The position numbers were made by a program, and so were the translations under genes. From Bacillota bacterium (GTDB lineage: Bacteria; Bacillota; Negativicutes; Sporomusales; Sporomusaceae): DNA of 64,000 bases. Below the pieces are notes generated by a model. It did not search any database. It was given only the letters and a program-made list of their open reading frames with translations, and was not told the DNA's origin. The stretch covers positions 1 through 64,000 of the forward strand of contig JAGGAB010000012.1 of the NCBI GenBank assembly GCA_017889705.1, written 5' to 3'. This document shows, in pieces, positions 43,471-53,323 of this stretch (the stretch's first letter is position 1; every line of letters begins with the position of its first letter).

Positions 43471-45540
43471 ATGGCTACAACTCGACAATCCGCAATATTT
43501 TCCGGTCTAGAAAAATATAGTGATGTTATGATAGCTTTGGCCATCATTACTATTGTTGTAATGATGATTATTCCATTGCCGACAATATTGCTAGATCTTT
43601 TGTTGACATTAAATATTACTTTGGCACTGATTATTGTAATGGTGGCAATCTATAACATTGAGCCACTGGATTTTTCGGTATTTCCATCATTACTGTTAAT
43701 AACTACTTTATTCCGATTAGCGCTTAATGTTTCATCTACACGACTAATTTTGCTTGATGGTCATGCTGGCGAAGTAATAGCCGCTTTCGGTAACTTTGTT
43801 GTCGGCGGTAATGCGGTAGTTGGTTTCATTGTTTTCGTTATCTTAATCATCATTCAGTTTATTGTAATCACTAAAGGTGCTGAGCGGGTTGCTGAAGTTG
43901 CCGCCCGTTTTACGTTGGATGCTATGCCAGGTAAACAAATGAGTATTGATGCCGACCTTAATGCCGGCCTTATTACCGATAAAGAGGCACGTGACCGTCG
44001 CAGAAACATTCAGCGTGAGGCTGATTTTTATGGTGCGATGGATGGTGCCAGTAAATTCGTTAAAGGCGATGCGATTGCTGCTATTATAATTATTGTAATT
44101 AACATTGTCGGTGGTTTTGTTATTGGCATGCTGCAGCGTAATCTTGATGTTTTACAAGCGCTTCAGACGTATACCTTGTTGACAGTGGGCGAGGGACTGG
44201 TAAATCAGATACCGGCATTATTAATATCTACAGCTACCGGTATAGTGGTAACTAGAGCGGCGTCTGATTCAAATTTGGGCTCAGATTTAACGCGGCAGAT
44301 TATTAATAATCCGCGCATATTTTTTATTGCCTGTGGTGTGTTGTTTCTGTTAGGAATGATTCCTGGTTTGCCTGGAGTCCCGTTTTTTGTTCTAAGCGCT
44401 ATAACTGGTGGCATTGGTTATGCTCTAATCAGAACTCAGCAATCTGAAGTTCAGATGGAAATGTCACAGCAAGAGGAACAAGAGAAAGAGGAAGTACGAA
44501 AACCGGAAAATATTGTATCTTTGTTGCAGGTTGATCCAATGGAGCTAGAGATTGGTTATAGTCTCATACCGCTTGTTGATGTGAGTCAAGGTGGTGACTT
44601 ATTGGATCGGGTGGTTATGATTCGTCGCCAGTGTGCACTGGAACTGGGGCTTATTGTTCCAACAATAAGGATACGTGATAATATTCAGCTTAAGCCTAAT
44701 ATTTATGTAATTAAATTAAAGGGCATAGAAATTGCCAGAGGTGAGTTAATGCTAGATCACTTCTTAGCAATGGATTCGGGTGCCGCTTTTGAAACCGTTC
44801 CTGGAATTGAGACGGTAGAACCTGCTTTTGGGCTGCCGGCGTTATGGATTCAGGAAACCTATCGTGAACAGGCAGAGCTTGCCGGCTATACAGTCGTTGA
44901 TCCGGTGTCTGTTTTGGCTACCCATCTTACCGAAATTATCAAGGGTCATGCGGCGGAAATTTTGGGTCGTCAAGAAGTACAAACTTTGGTGGATTCTGTT
45001 AAACAAAATAATGCAGCAGTAGTAGAGGAGTTAACACCAAATCTTTTGTCTATCGGCGAAATACAAAAAGTATTGGGAAATTTGCTGCGTGAGAAGATAT
45101 CTATAAGAGATTTAGTAACGATTTTTGAGACACTGGCAGATTATGCCCAATTAACTAAAGACACGGAAATCTTGACGGAATATGTTCGCCATGCACTGGC
45201 GCGGCAAATATCCCGTCAGTATATAAATAACAATATTTTAACTTGTATAACAGTTGATCCGCAGCTGGAAAACACGATTGTTAATGCGGTACAACGTACT
45301 GAACATGGTTCGTATGTGGCTTTAGATCCTAAAGTGGTACAGACGGTTATTAATAACCTTACTAACGAACTTCCTAAGTTAACCAATATGGGGTATCAAC
45401 CGGTTGTGCTCACCAATCCGGGCGCCAGATTATATTTCCGCAAACTTACTGAACGTGTAGCGCCTAATTTAACGGTTTTATCATATGCTGAACTTGACCC
45501 CAAGGCAGAAGTTCAGGCATTAGGGATGGTGAAATTGTAA
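43471..45540 (+). CDS. flhA: flagellar export gate protein FlhA
   Basis: 689 residues, AGAAGGAG upstream. Eight N-terminal membrane helices with the FHIPEP-type loop (RFTLDAMPGKQMSIDADLNA, GLITDKEARDRRR) and the cytoplasmic domain that docks export chaperones (DVSQGGDLLDRVVMIRRQCA, LLREKISIRDLVTIFETLAD, VVLTNPGARLYFRKLTE). The length is normal. Confidence 0.97.
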   Translation: MATTRQSAIFSGLEKYSDVMIALAIITIVVMMIIPLPTILLDLLLTLNITLALIIVMVAIYNIEPLDFSVFPSLLLITTLFRLALNVSSTRLILLDGHAGEVIAAFGNFVVGGNAVVGFIVFVILIIIQFIVITKGAERVAEVAARFTLDAMPGKQMSIDADLNAGLITDKEARDRRRNIQREADFYGAMDGASKFVKGDAIAAIIIIVINIVGGFVIGMLQRNLDVLQALQTYTLLTVGEGLVNQIPALLISTATGIVVTRAASDSNLGSDLTRQIINNPRIFFIACGVLFLLGMIPGLPGVPFFVLSAITGGIGYALIRTQQSEVQMEMSQQEEQEKEEVRKPENIVSLLQVDPMELEIGYSLIPLVDVSQGGDLLDRVVMIRRQCALELGLIVPTIRIRDNIQLKPNIYVIKLKGIEIARGELMLDHFLAMDSGAAFETVPGIETVEPAFGLPALWIQETYREQAELAGYTVVDPVSVLATHLTEIIKGHAAEILGRQEVQTLVDSVKQNNAAVVEELTPNLLSIGEIQKVLGNLLREKISIRDLVTIFETLADYAQLTKDTEILTEYVRHALARQISRQYINNNILTCITVDPQLENTIVNAVQRTEHGSYVALDPKVVQTVINNLTNELPKLTNMGYQPVVLTNPGARLYFRKLTERVAPNLTVLSYAELDPKAEVQALGMVKL

Positions 45541-45541
45541 G

Positions 45542-46606
45542 TTGAAAGTCAAATTATTTACAGCACAAAATATGGCAACCGCGATGGCGAATGTTAAGCA
45601 GGAATTAGGGCGCGAAGCCGTGATTTTGCATACTCGCCGGTTTAAAAAAGGCGGAATCTTTGGCTTGTGGGGCAAGGAAATGGTTGAAGTCATGGCAGCA
45701 GTTGATACAGCTGCTGCGACTGTTGCCGAAAAAAGGCCGCCAACAATTATTGCTAACACCGAGGATTCCAGAATATCGGCGATGCAACTTGAAATGTCCA
45801 GCATGCGGAAAATGATAGAACAAATGCTATGCCAAGCTGCAGATAATAGTAAGGAATCATCGCCGCTCATGGAGCTACTACTTAAGAATGATATTGAGCC
45901 AACAATAGCAGCTAATCTTATCAAAGGATTGCCTGATGGCCAAAGCGATTCACGCAAGTTTTTAATTGATCGAATTGTTAATTGTTTACAGAGAGTGGAA
46001 GGGATTACTGTTTCGCCTTCCAGTTGTAAGAAAATAGCACTAGTTGGACCGACTGGTGTTGGGAAAACAACGACAATCGCAAAACTAGCGGCTAATTTTG
46101 CTTTGAAAGAAGGCTATAAGGTTGCGTTAATTACTGCTGATACTTATCGTATTGCAGCTGTTGAACAACTTAAAATTTATGGCGATATCATTGGGGTGCC
46201 GATAGATATTGTATATTCACCTGATGAACTTAAGTCGGCACTTGATCGCCATGAGGATAAACATTTAGTGTTAATTGACACCGCTGGCCGCAGTCCCAGC
46301 AATCATTCACAGATAGCGGAACTGCAGGCTTTGTTGTCAGTGGATTCAACTATTGAAACTCATCTTGTTTTAAGTACTACGACGAAATATCGTGATGCGT
46401 TAGAAATCGTCAACAATTTTTCTGTTTGTTTTCCTCAGAAAATTTTGTTTACCAAAGTGGATGAGGCAAGTAATTTAGGAACCATATTAAATTTGGTATA
46501 TCACTTTCCCACATCCTTATCCTATATGACTACAGGACAAAGTGTGCCAGATGATATTGAATTAATCAACTCTGCTAAACTGGCGACTATGATTTTGAGG
46601 GACTAA
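45542..46606 (+). CDS. flhF: flagellar SRP-like GTPase FlhF
   Basis: 354 residues from TTG 45542, one base after flhA. The N-terminal MKVKLFTAQNMATAMANVKQ-type start (here from TTG) and basic B domain precede the NG domain: P-loop [68 protein letters not shown]. FlhF helps fix flagellar site and number together with FlhG. Confidence 0.95.
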   Translation: MKVKLFTAQNMATAMANVKQELGREAVILHTRRFKKGGIFGLWGKEMVEVMAAVDTAAATVAEKRPPTIIANTEDSRISAMQLEMSSMRKMIEQMLCQAADNSKESSPLMELLLKNDIEPTIAANLIKGLPDGQSDSRKFLIDRIVNCLQRVEGITVSPSSCKKIALVGPTGVGKTTTIAKLAANFALKEGYKVALITADTYRIAAVEQLKIYGDIIGVPIDIVYSPDELKSALDRHEDKHLVLIDTAGRSPSNHSQIAELQALLSVDSTIETHLVLSTTTKYRDALEIVNNFSVCFPQKILFTKVDEASNLGTILNLVYHFPTSLSYMTTGQSVPDDIELINSAKLATMILRD

Positions 46607-46607
46607 T

Positions 46608-47492
46608 ATGAGTGATCAAGCTGAAAAATTGCGTCAAATGACACTGCGTTCTTCAATCGTAAAAAGTCCGGTTATTAAAAAAAGTGCTAAAAGCCGGGTA
46701 ATTACAGTTACTAGTGGTAAGGGCGGTGTCGGGAAAACCAATTTTACAGTAAACATGGCACTTGCTCTGGCCGCATTTGATAAAAAAGTATTGATAATTG
46801 ATGCTGATTTAGGAATGGCTAATGTTGAAGTGGTTTTTGGCTGCTCAGCTCCTTACAATATTTTGAATTTGTTGGAAGATGGTTTAAAAATTACTGATAT
46901 TATTACCGATGGGCCGCGAGGCATTAAATTTTTGGCTGGCGGTTCGGGAATTTATCATCTGGCTAATTTAAGTGCTGCCCATTTGAATCATATAGTGTCT
47001 CAAATAACTTTATTTGATAATTGGGCTGACTTTATATTAATTGATACCGGAGCCGGTATTAGCCGTAATGTGTTGAATTTTGTAATGGCAGCAGATCAGG
47101 TGATTCTTATTACGACACCGGAACCTACGGCAATTACAGATGCTTACGCTATGGTGAAAGCCTATGCCGGGCAAAATGGAAGTGCGCCACTTAAATTAGT
47201 TGTTAACCGTGTTTTTGATCGTGATGAAGGGGAAATGGTTGTTGATAAATTAATGCGGGTTTCTCAGCGATTTCTCAATATACCTATTGAAAATCTCGGA
47301 TATGTGTATGAAGATCGCTGTATGGTCAAGGCTGTTAAGCAACAAATACCGCTTTTGTTAGCATTTCCAGAAGCCATATCGTCAAAGTGTATTGAAAATA
47401 TTGCAAAACAAATCGCTTTCGGTAAAAATATGCAACAACAACCCCTTGGGATAAAAGGATTTTTCTATAAGTTTTTAGAATATATGTATTAG
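46608..47492 (+). CDS. flhG: flagellar number regulator FlhG (MinD-like ATPase)
   Basis: 294 residues, one base after flhF. It has the N-terminal FlhF-activating segment with Gln (DQAEKLRQM). The deviant Walker A is TSGKGGVGKTNFTVNMALAL; IDADLGMANVEVVFG and LIDTGAGISRNVLNFV follow. The C-terminal amphipathic helix expected for membrane binding is present as the last 20 residues (IKGFFYKFLEYM). Confidence 0.95.
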   Translation: MSDQAEKLRQMTLRSSIVKSPVIKKSAKSRVITVTSGKGGVGKTNFTVNMALALAAFDKKVLIIDADLGMANVEVVFGCSAPYNILNLLEDGLKITDIITDGPRGIKFLAGGSGIYHLANLSAAHLNHIVSQITLFDNWADFILIDTGAGISRNVLNFVMAADQVILITTPEPTAITDAYAMVKAYAGQNGSAPLKLVVNRVFDRDEGEMVVDKLMRVSQRFLNIPIENLGYVYEDRCMVKAVKQQIPLLLAFPEAISSKCIENIAKQIAFGKNMQQQPLGIKGFFYKFLEYMY

Positions 47493-47516
47493 TCCTCAAA
47501 AAAAGGAGGGGTATAT

Positions 47517-48182
47517 ATCAGTAATACACCAGGAGAAGTTTTTAAAATCAATCAACGCATTGAAGTAATTGTGCCTGGACGCGATGGCCTTGCCGAACAA
47601 TATCGGAGTCGAATTGAAGATATGACCCCTGATAATATAGTGATAGCTATGCCGATGAGTAAGGGGCAGCCTGTTATGTTACAACGCGGGGATATATTCT
47701 TTGGCAGAACGGTCAATAATCACGTAGCTTATGAGTTTACCAGTTCGCTCTTAAACAGACAGATTAACCCTTTGCCTGTATGGCAAATTGCAATGCCATC
47801 TAATATAAAAAAAATTCAACAAAGGGCATTTGTGAGGATTGATTTAGCAATACCAGTTCAACTACAAGCTATTCTTGAAGATGGAACTATTGATGAGACT
47901 GTAATAAACGTCGTGACTAAGGATATCAGCGCTGGTGGTGTGCAAATTGTCGCTAGTCACCTATGGGAGATTGGCAATAAATTAATGGCGAGAGTTCATT
48001 ATCCGCAAATTGGTCCACTAACTTTTCAATGTGATGTGGTCCGGGTATACCAACCGCAGTCTGATCTTAGTGTATTTTGGGTAGGAATCAGATTTTTGGA
48101 GATAGCGGAAAGAGACCGTCGCAATATTATTAAACTGATTTTTCAAAAACAGCTGGAACAGAGACGCAAAGGGCTAGAATAG
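47517..48182 (+). CDS. flagellar brake / PilZ c-di-GMP receptor (YcgR/MotI type)
   Basis: 221 residues from an ATC codon at 47517, six bases after AAAGGAGGGG. The usual caller would pick GTG 47571, but that lacks a ribosome site and cuts the N-terminal YcgR domain (FKINQRIEVIVPGRDG, YRSRIEDMTPDNIVIAMPM), which is in frame upstream. The PilZ domain has the c-di-GMP motifs RAFVR and DISAGG (TKDISAGGVQIVA). Such proteins bind the motor when c-di-GMP is high and slow swimming, as B. subtilis MotI/YpfA does. It lies between flhG and cheB, where B. subtilis has no gene. Confidence 0.88.
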   Translation: MSNTPGEVFKINQRIEVIVPGRDGLAEQYRSRIEDMTPDNIVIAMPMSKGQPVMLQRGDIFFGRTVNNHVAYEFTSSLLNRQINPLPVWQIAMPSNIKKIQQRAFVRIDLAIPVQLQAILEDGTIDETVINVVTKDISAGGVQIVASHLWEIGNKLMARVHYPQIGPLTFQCDVVRVYQPQSDLSVFWVGIRFLEIAERDRRNIIKLIFQKQLEQRRKGLE

Positions 48183-48205
48183 TAAAGGATATTGGTGGTG
48201 ATTTT

Positions 48206-49255
48206 GTGATAAAGGTGCTAGTGGTTGACGACTCTGTATTTATGCGTAAGCTTTTAAGTGACTTATTTGCTGGTGAAGCTGATTTTTCGGTTGTTGATAC
48301 AGCACGGAATGGTAAAGATGCCATTGATAAAGTTAAACGCCTAAAACCGGATGTAATTACCCTTGATGTTGAAATGCCTGTTGTGGATGGATTAAAGGCT
48401 TTAGAATTAATTATGGCGGAGTGTCCTACACCTGTAGTTATGATAAGCAGTTTGACGCAGGCTGGTGCTGTTACGACCTTGAAAGCACTTGAATTAGGTG
48501 CTGTCGATTTTGTTGCTAAAACAGCCGGGCCCATATCTAATATTTCGGAAATAAAAACGCAAATTCTTGCCAAATGCCGGGCTGCGGCTCGTGCCAATGT
48601 TGCCCAGCTTGTGAAACCTCAGATTGTCAGTAAGGTTTTGCCGCAGCAGCAAATAGTATATTCACCTCTTAATAAATTGACAGAAGAGCGTATTGTTGCC
48701 ATTGGGACATCGACAGGTGGACCGAGGGCTTTACAGGAAGTAATTACGAAAATTCCCGGTAATATTCCATGTGGAATTGTTATTGTTCAACATATGCCGC
48801 CAGCTTTTACTAAATCTCTGGCAGACCGGTTAAACTCATTATCTTCTGTGACGGTGAAAGAAGCGGAACATAACGATGTGGTTAAACCAGGGCTGGTATT
48901 AATCGCACCAGGCGATTATCATATGCTGCTAGAAAGAGAAGGTGGTAAGGTAGTAGTCAAACTTAACCAGAATCCTCCCCTCGGTGGGCATCGGCCAGCA
49001 GTAGACCCCATGATGGAGTCTGTTGGACGAATCTATGGCAGTAAGGCGGTAGGTGTAATTTTAACCGGTATGGGGCATGACGGCGCTAAAGGCATTCAAG
49101 CGATAAAACGTCAGAATGGTCAAACTATTGCGGAAGACCAATCTACATCTGTTGTGTTCGGAATGCCTAAGTCAGCTATTGAATTAGGAGTAGTGGATAA
49201 GGTAGTGCCTATTACCGGTGTAGCCGCTGAGATATTAAAAGCGTTAGCTAAATAA
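48206..49255 (+). CDS. cheB: chemotaxis glutamate methylesterase/deamidase CheB
   Basis: 349 residues, GTG start. An N-terminal receiver domain (VVDDSVFMRKLL, Asp54 in TLDVEMPVVDG, Lys in DFVAKTAG) is joined to the esterase domain with Ser169 in GTSTGGPRALQEV, His in IVQHMPPAFTKSLA and Asp in GMGHDGAKG. It removes methyl groups from chemoreceptors for adaptation. Confidence 0.96.
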   Translation: MIKVLVVDDSVFMRKLLSDLFAGEADFSVVDTARNGKDAIDKVKRLKPDVITLDVEMPVVDGLKALELIMAECPTPVVMISSLTQAGAVTTLKALELGAVDFVAKTAGPISNISEIKTQILAKCRAAARANVAQLVKPQIVSKVLPQQQIVYSPLNKLTEERIVAIGTSTGGPRALQEVITKIPGNIPCGIVIVQHMPPAFTKSLADRLNSLSSVTVKEAEHNDVVKPGLVLIAPGDYHMLLEREGGKVVVKLNQNPPLGGHRPAVDPMMESVGRIYGSKAVGVILTGMGHDGAKGIQAIKRQNGQTIAEDQSTSVVFGMPKSAIELGVVDKVVPITGVAAEILKALAK

Positions 49256-49282
49256 TAAAATGTACTATGGGGGTGTAGAAGT

Positions 49283-51343
49283 ATGGATATAAATCAGTAT
49301 ATGGGGATGTTTTTAGAAGAATCACGCGAGCACCTTCAAACGCTGAACAGCTGCTTGCTTGATCTTGAAAATGATCCGGGCAATTTGACTGTACTTGATG
49401 AAATTTTTAGAAGTGCTCATACCATTAAAGGTATGTCTGCTACCATGGGATTTACTACGATTGCAGAACTTACACATGAAATGGAAAATGTTCTGGACAT
49501 GCTTCGTAAAGGGACACTTGCGGCAAATGATGATATTACTGATATTTTGTTTAAGTGTGTTGATACACTAGAACAACTTGTTGAAAGTGTATCATCAAAT
49601 TCTGATGCGACAATTGAAATCCAGCCGCTTATTTCCAGACTTATTGCTATTGCCAAAGGCGAACCGGTGTCTGGTACAGGTGAACCGAGCGTCCGCCAAG
49701 CCACAGGAACTAAAGAAGAGGCTGTTTTACATGAAGGCGTCAAGCTTGATGACACAGAGTACAATGTTGTTAAGTCGGCAAGAAAACAAGGCCTTGAATG
49801 TTACGAAGTGCATGTTAGCTTACGTGTTGGTTGCCTGTTAAAGTCTGCCAGATCTTATATGGTAATGAATGCATTAGAAGAACTTGGCGAGGTAATTAAG
49901 AGCGTACCGGCTGTTGAAGAACTAGAAAAAGAAAACTTTGACAACAGTTTTCAAGTTGTAGTTTTGACTACTGTCGATGCTGAAAAAATTGAAACTGCTG
50001 TTTTAAATGTTTCTGAAGTTGAAAAAGTAGAGGTTTTCCCGTCTGTACTTGCGGATGAATCAGCTGCGGCGCCAACTCCTCCTCAGGCAGAAACTCAAAC
50101 CGATAAGCCAGTTGCGGTTAAGAAGGAAAGCAGTGCTGTTAGCAAACCTGAAAAACCGAATACGAATGAACATACTGAGAAAAAACTTAAAGGTGGTCAA
50201 TCAGTCCGGGTTGATATTGATAAGCTTGATAGTTTGCTTAATCTTGTTGGCGAATTGGTTATTAATAAGACTCGTCTGGAACAAATTGGACTGACTCACA
50301 GACTTTCGGAATTAGTAGAAACTATTGAGCAAATGGACAGAGTAACAACCGATTTGCAGACTGTAGTTATGAAGGTTCGGATGGTTCCTGTTGGTCAGGT
50401 ATTTAATCGTTTTCCACGCATGGTTAGAGATTTGTCACGCGAGTTAAATAAAGAAATCAATCTTATTATCCAAGGGGAAGAAACCGAACTTGATCGTACC
50501 GTAATTGACGAAATCGGAGATCCTCTAGTTCACCTGTTGCGGAATTCTATCGACCATGGTATTGAGCATCCGGCTGAACGCCAGGCTAAGGGTAAGAACC
50601 CGGTTGGCGAGGTTCGTTTAATTGCTCGTCATGAAGGCAATAATGTTATCATCATGGTGGAAGATGACGGTAAAGGCATTAATGCCGATGCTATAAAGCA
50701 AAAGGCCGTAGATAAGGGAATGATTACCCAGGCTGAGGCTGACAAGCTTGAACCGGCTGAAGCTGTTCGTCTTGTGTTTTTACCAGGTTTCTCTACTGCT
50801 GAAACCATTACCGATGTTTCGGGCCGTGGTGTAGGCATGGATGCGGTTAAAACAAAAATAGAATCATTGGGCGGTATGGTCGATGTTGAGACAAAAATCA
50901 ATGGTGGCAGCAAATTTAAAATTCGGTTGCCGTTAACTTTGGCGATCATCCAGGCTTTGCTGGTAAATGTGAGCGAAGAAATTTATGCCATCCCATTGGG
51001 CACTATTGACAGTACTATTAACATTACTCCACAAGACATAAAAACAATTCAGAATCAAGAAGTCATTTTACTGCGCGGGCAAATCATCCCGATAGTTCGC
51101 CTGGCGAATGTACTTAATGTTCCAACTGCCAACACCCAAAATGATGAGGAATTGTTTGTAGTTATTGTTCATATGGGTGAAAATCGTGCCGGGATTATTG
51201 TTGACACGCTTATTGGGCAGCAAGAAATCGTAATTAAATCTATGGGTAAATTGTTAGCTGGCATCAAGGTTATTGCAGGAGCTACGATTTTAGGTAATGG
51301 ACAAGTTGCCCTCATCTTGGATGTTGGAGCCCTAAAACAGTAA
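49283..51343 (+). CDS. cheA: chemotaxis histidine kinase CheA
   Basis: 686 residues. P1 with His46 (RSAHTIKGMSATMGF), a P2 CheY-binding domain (about 150-260), an acidic/Lys-rich linker, the dimer domain P3 (VRVDIDKLDSLLNLVGELVI, NKTRLEQI), P4 ATPase (HLLRNSIDHGIEHPAERQAK, VEDDGKGINADAI, GFSTAETITDVSGRGVGMDA) and P5 CheW-like domain. All catalytic motifs are intact. Confidence 0.97.
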   Translation: MDINQYMGMFLEESREHLQTLNSCLLDLENDPGNLTVLDEIFRSAHTIKGMSATMGFTTIAELTHEMENVLDMLRKGTLAANDDITDILFKCVDTLEQLVESVSSNSDATIEIQPLISRLIAIAKGEPVSGTGEPSVRQATGTKEEAVLHEGVKLDDTEYNVVKSARKQGLECYEVHVSLRVGCLLKSARSYMVMNALEELGEVIKSVPAVEELEKENFDNSFQVVVLTTVDAEKIETAVLNVSEVEKVEVFPSVLADESAAAPTPPQAETQTDKPVAVKKESSAVSKPEKPNTNEHTEKKLKGGQSVRVDIDKLDSLLNLVGELVINKTRLEQIGLTHRLSELVETIEQMDRVTTDLQTVVMKVRMVPVGQVFNRFPRMVRDLSRELNKEINLIIQGEETELDRTVIDEIGDPLVHLLRNSIDHGIEHPAERQAKGKNPVGEVRLIARHEGNNVIIMVEDDGKGINADAIKQKAVDKGMITQAEADKLEPAEAVRLVFLPGFSTAETITDVSGRGVGMDAVKTKIESLGGMVDVETKINGGSKFKIRLPLTLAIIQALLVNVSEEIYAIPLGTIDSTINITPQDIKTIQNQEVILLRGQIIPIVRLANVLNVPTANTQNDEELFVVIVHMGENRAGIIVDTLIGQQEIVIKSMGKLLAGIKVIAGATILGNGQVALILDVGALKQ

Positions 51344-51361
51344 GAAAAGGAGGAATGAAGA

Positions 51362-51826
51362 GTGTCTGAAGCAACCTATTCTGGTAACGATATTCAGTTA
51401 GTGGTATTTAAATTAGGACGCGAAGAGTATGGCGTTAGTATTCTGCAAGTGCAGGAAATTAAAAGAATAACTGAGATTACCCGTGTTCCTCATTCTCCTG
51501 ATTATATTAAAGGGGTAATGAATCTGCGCGGCAGCGTTTTACCTGTTATTGATCTGAAGAAAAGGCTTAGCTTACCGCCTGAGGAATATACTGAAGATAC
51601 GCGAATCATTATTATAAAAGTGGAAGAAATAGTGGTTGGAATGATTGTTGATGCTGTATCTGAAGTAACGACAATTGATCAAAACAGCATTGAGCCGCCA
51701 CAAGCTGTTGTCGGTGGGATTGCTGCTGATTACCTAAGCGGAGTCGGTAAATTAGAAAATAGACTTTTAATATTGCTTAATACAGATGCAATTATTGGTA
51801 TGGGACAGGAAGTTAAAGCTAGTTAA
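51362..51826 (+). CDS. cheW: chemotaxis coupling protein CheW
   Basis: 154 residues, GTG with AAGGAGGAATG upstream, 18 bases after cheA. A CheW beta-barrel pair: LVVFKLGREEYGVSILQVQE, IKRITEITRVPHSPDYIKGV, MNLRGSVLPVIDLKKRL, GMIVDAVSEVTTID. It joins CheA to the chemoreceptors, including probably the soluble one at 10528-11370. Confidence 0.96.
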   Translation: MSEATYSGNDIQLVVFKLGREEYGVSILQVQEIKRITEITRVPHSPDYIKGVMNLRGSVLPVIDLKKRLSLPPEEYTEDTRIIIIKVEEIVVGMIVDAVSEVTTIDQNSIEPPQAVVGGIAADYLSGVGKLENRLLILLNTDAIIGMGQEVKAS

Positions 51827-51858
51827 ACGCTAGGTGTAGAATCAAAGGGGTGGCAAAC

Positions 51859-52479
51859 TTGTCTGAGGATATATTAAAACTATCACCACTGCAGTTAGAC
51901 GCGTTGAGGGAAATAGGCAATGTTGGCGCTGGTAATGCGGCCACAGCACTATCCCAAATCATCAACAACAAAATTGATATGACGGTACCTGAAGTATCCA
52001 TTCTTCCGTTGGGAGAAGTACCTGAGGTGGTAGGTGGTCCGGATGCGATGGTTGCAGGTGTTTATCTTAGAGTTTTTGGCCCGGCACCTGGGAGCATCTT
52101 GTTTTTGCTACCTCGCGAAAGTGCCTTTTACCTTGTTGATATGTTAATGGGACGTAACCAAGGTGAAACGCAACTCCTTAATTCTATGGATGAATCAGCA
52201 TTGATGGAAATTGGCAACATTCTAGCTGGTGCTTATTTAAATGCGCTTTCTTATTTTACAAAACTGACATTATTACCCTCTATTCCGGCTTTAGCTATTG
52301 ATATGGCTGGTGCCATATTGAGTGTTATTCTGATTCAGTTAGGTCAAATGGGTGATCATGCACTGGTGATTGAAACTGAATTTACAACCGATAATGATGG
52401 CGTTAAGGGGCACTTTTTCCTTATTCCCGATCCTGGTTCTCTCACTACAATCTTGGCAGCAATCGGGGTGAAGGAATAA
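51859..52479 (+). CDS. cheC: CheY-P phosphatase CheC
   Basis: 206 residues from TTG 51859, five bases after AAAGGGGTGG; GTG 51850 falls in the site. Two phosphatase centres, LDALREIGNVGAGNAATALS and ESALMEIGNILAGAYLNALS, each with the Glu/Asn pair. It dephosphorylates CheY-P and binds CheD. The stop overlaps the cheD start by one base. Confidence 0.95.
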   Translation: MSEDILKLSPLQLDALREIGNVGAGNAATALSQIINNKIDMTVPEVSILPLGEVPEVVGGPDAMVAGVYLRVFGPAPGSILFLLPRESAFYLVDMLMGRNQGETQLLNSMDESALMEIGNILAGAYLNALSYFTKLTLLPSIPALAIDMAGAILSVILIQLGQMGDHALVIETEFTTDNDGVKGHFFLIPDPGSLTTILAAIGVKE

Positions 52480-52964
52480 TGGCTGAGCTAATAAAAGTGG
52501 GAATGGCTGATTACAAGGTTGGGCGTAGCCCGGCTAGCTTAATTAGTTATGGGTTAGGATCTTGTGTAGGTATCGCATTGTTTGATGCGGTTACAAAAGT
52601 GGGTGGATTAGCCCATATTATGTTGCCTGACAGCACCCAAGCACGCTCGGCTGAGAATATAGCGAAATTTGCCGATACGGCTTTACCAGCCATGCTTAAT
52701 GAGATAATAAAATTGGGTGCCACTAAGTCTCGGATTACTGCGAAAATTGCTGGTGGGGCGCAAATGTTCACCTTTACGAATGCAACTGATATTATGCGTG
52801 TAGGTGAACGTAATGCAGAGGCTGTTCGGGTAATGCTAAAGAAACTCGATATACGCTTATTAGCTGAAGATACCGGCGGCAACTATGGCCGTACTGTTGA
52901 ACTAAAGCTAGATACTGGAAGTTTTCGCGTTAAGACCATTGATAAAGGTGAAAAAGAATTATAA
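52479..52964 (+). CDS. cheD: chemoreceptor glutamine deamidase CheD
   Basis: 161 residues. The catalytic Cys is in SYGLGSCVGIALFDA and the His in GGLAHIMLPDS; AKIAGGAQMF and LAEDTGGNYGRTVEL complete the family pattern. It deamidates receptor glutamines, and its activity is tuned by binding CheC. Confidence 0.96.
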   Translation: MAELIKVGMADYKVGRSPASLISYGLGSCVGIALFDAVTKVGGLAHIMLPDSTQARSAENIAKFADTALPAMLNEIIKLGATKSRITAKIAGGAQMFTFTNATDIMRVGERNAEAVRVMLKKLDIRLLAEDTGGNYGRTVELKLDTGSFRVKTIDKGEKEL

Positions 52965-52979
52965 TTTGGGGGAAGTTCA

Positions 52980-53303
52980 ATGGCATTGAAGCTGCGGATT
53001 AGTTTATATCTGGCTCTTATTACCAGCAGCTTGACATTGTTGGTAGGGATGCACAATAGTATTACGCTAACAGCTATGGTAAATCGGACGTTAGTATCAT
53101 TAGTTTTTTTTGCAATTTTAGGTTTTGTGTGTGGGCAATATGCAGAACGTTTTTTAAAAGAGAAGTTGGAAGAAATAGAATCAAAAGATATGAATATAGA
53201 AAGTGCCAATAGCGATGATGAACCGGAACCAGAATTGCCGGTTGCAGAATTTGAACCTTTGAATACTAAGGATTTTGAGAACATAACACTAACGCAAAAG
53301 TAA
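52980..53303 (+). CDS. two-helix membrane protein with acidic tail, unknown
   Basis: 107 residues, TTGGGGGAA upstream. Hydrophobic segments lie at about 5-27 (LRISLYLALITSSLTLLVGM) and 35-56 (VNRTLVSLVFFAILGFVCGQ). The rest is a charged coil and a very acidic tail (SANSDDEPEPELPVAEFEPL). It lies between cheD and sigD, where B. subtilis has no gene. Topology suggests a short hairpin with the tail in the cytoplasm. No family is recognised; a role in motility follows only from position. Confidence 0.65.
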   Translation: MALKLRISLYLALITSSLTLLVGMHNSITLTAMVNRTLVSLVFFAILGFVCGQYAERFLKEKLEEIESKDMNIESANSDDEPEPELPVAEFEPLNTKDFENITLTQK

Positions 53304-53323
53304 TGATGGAGGGGTAAGCGCCA

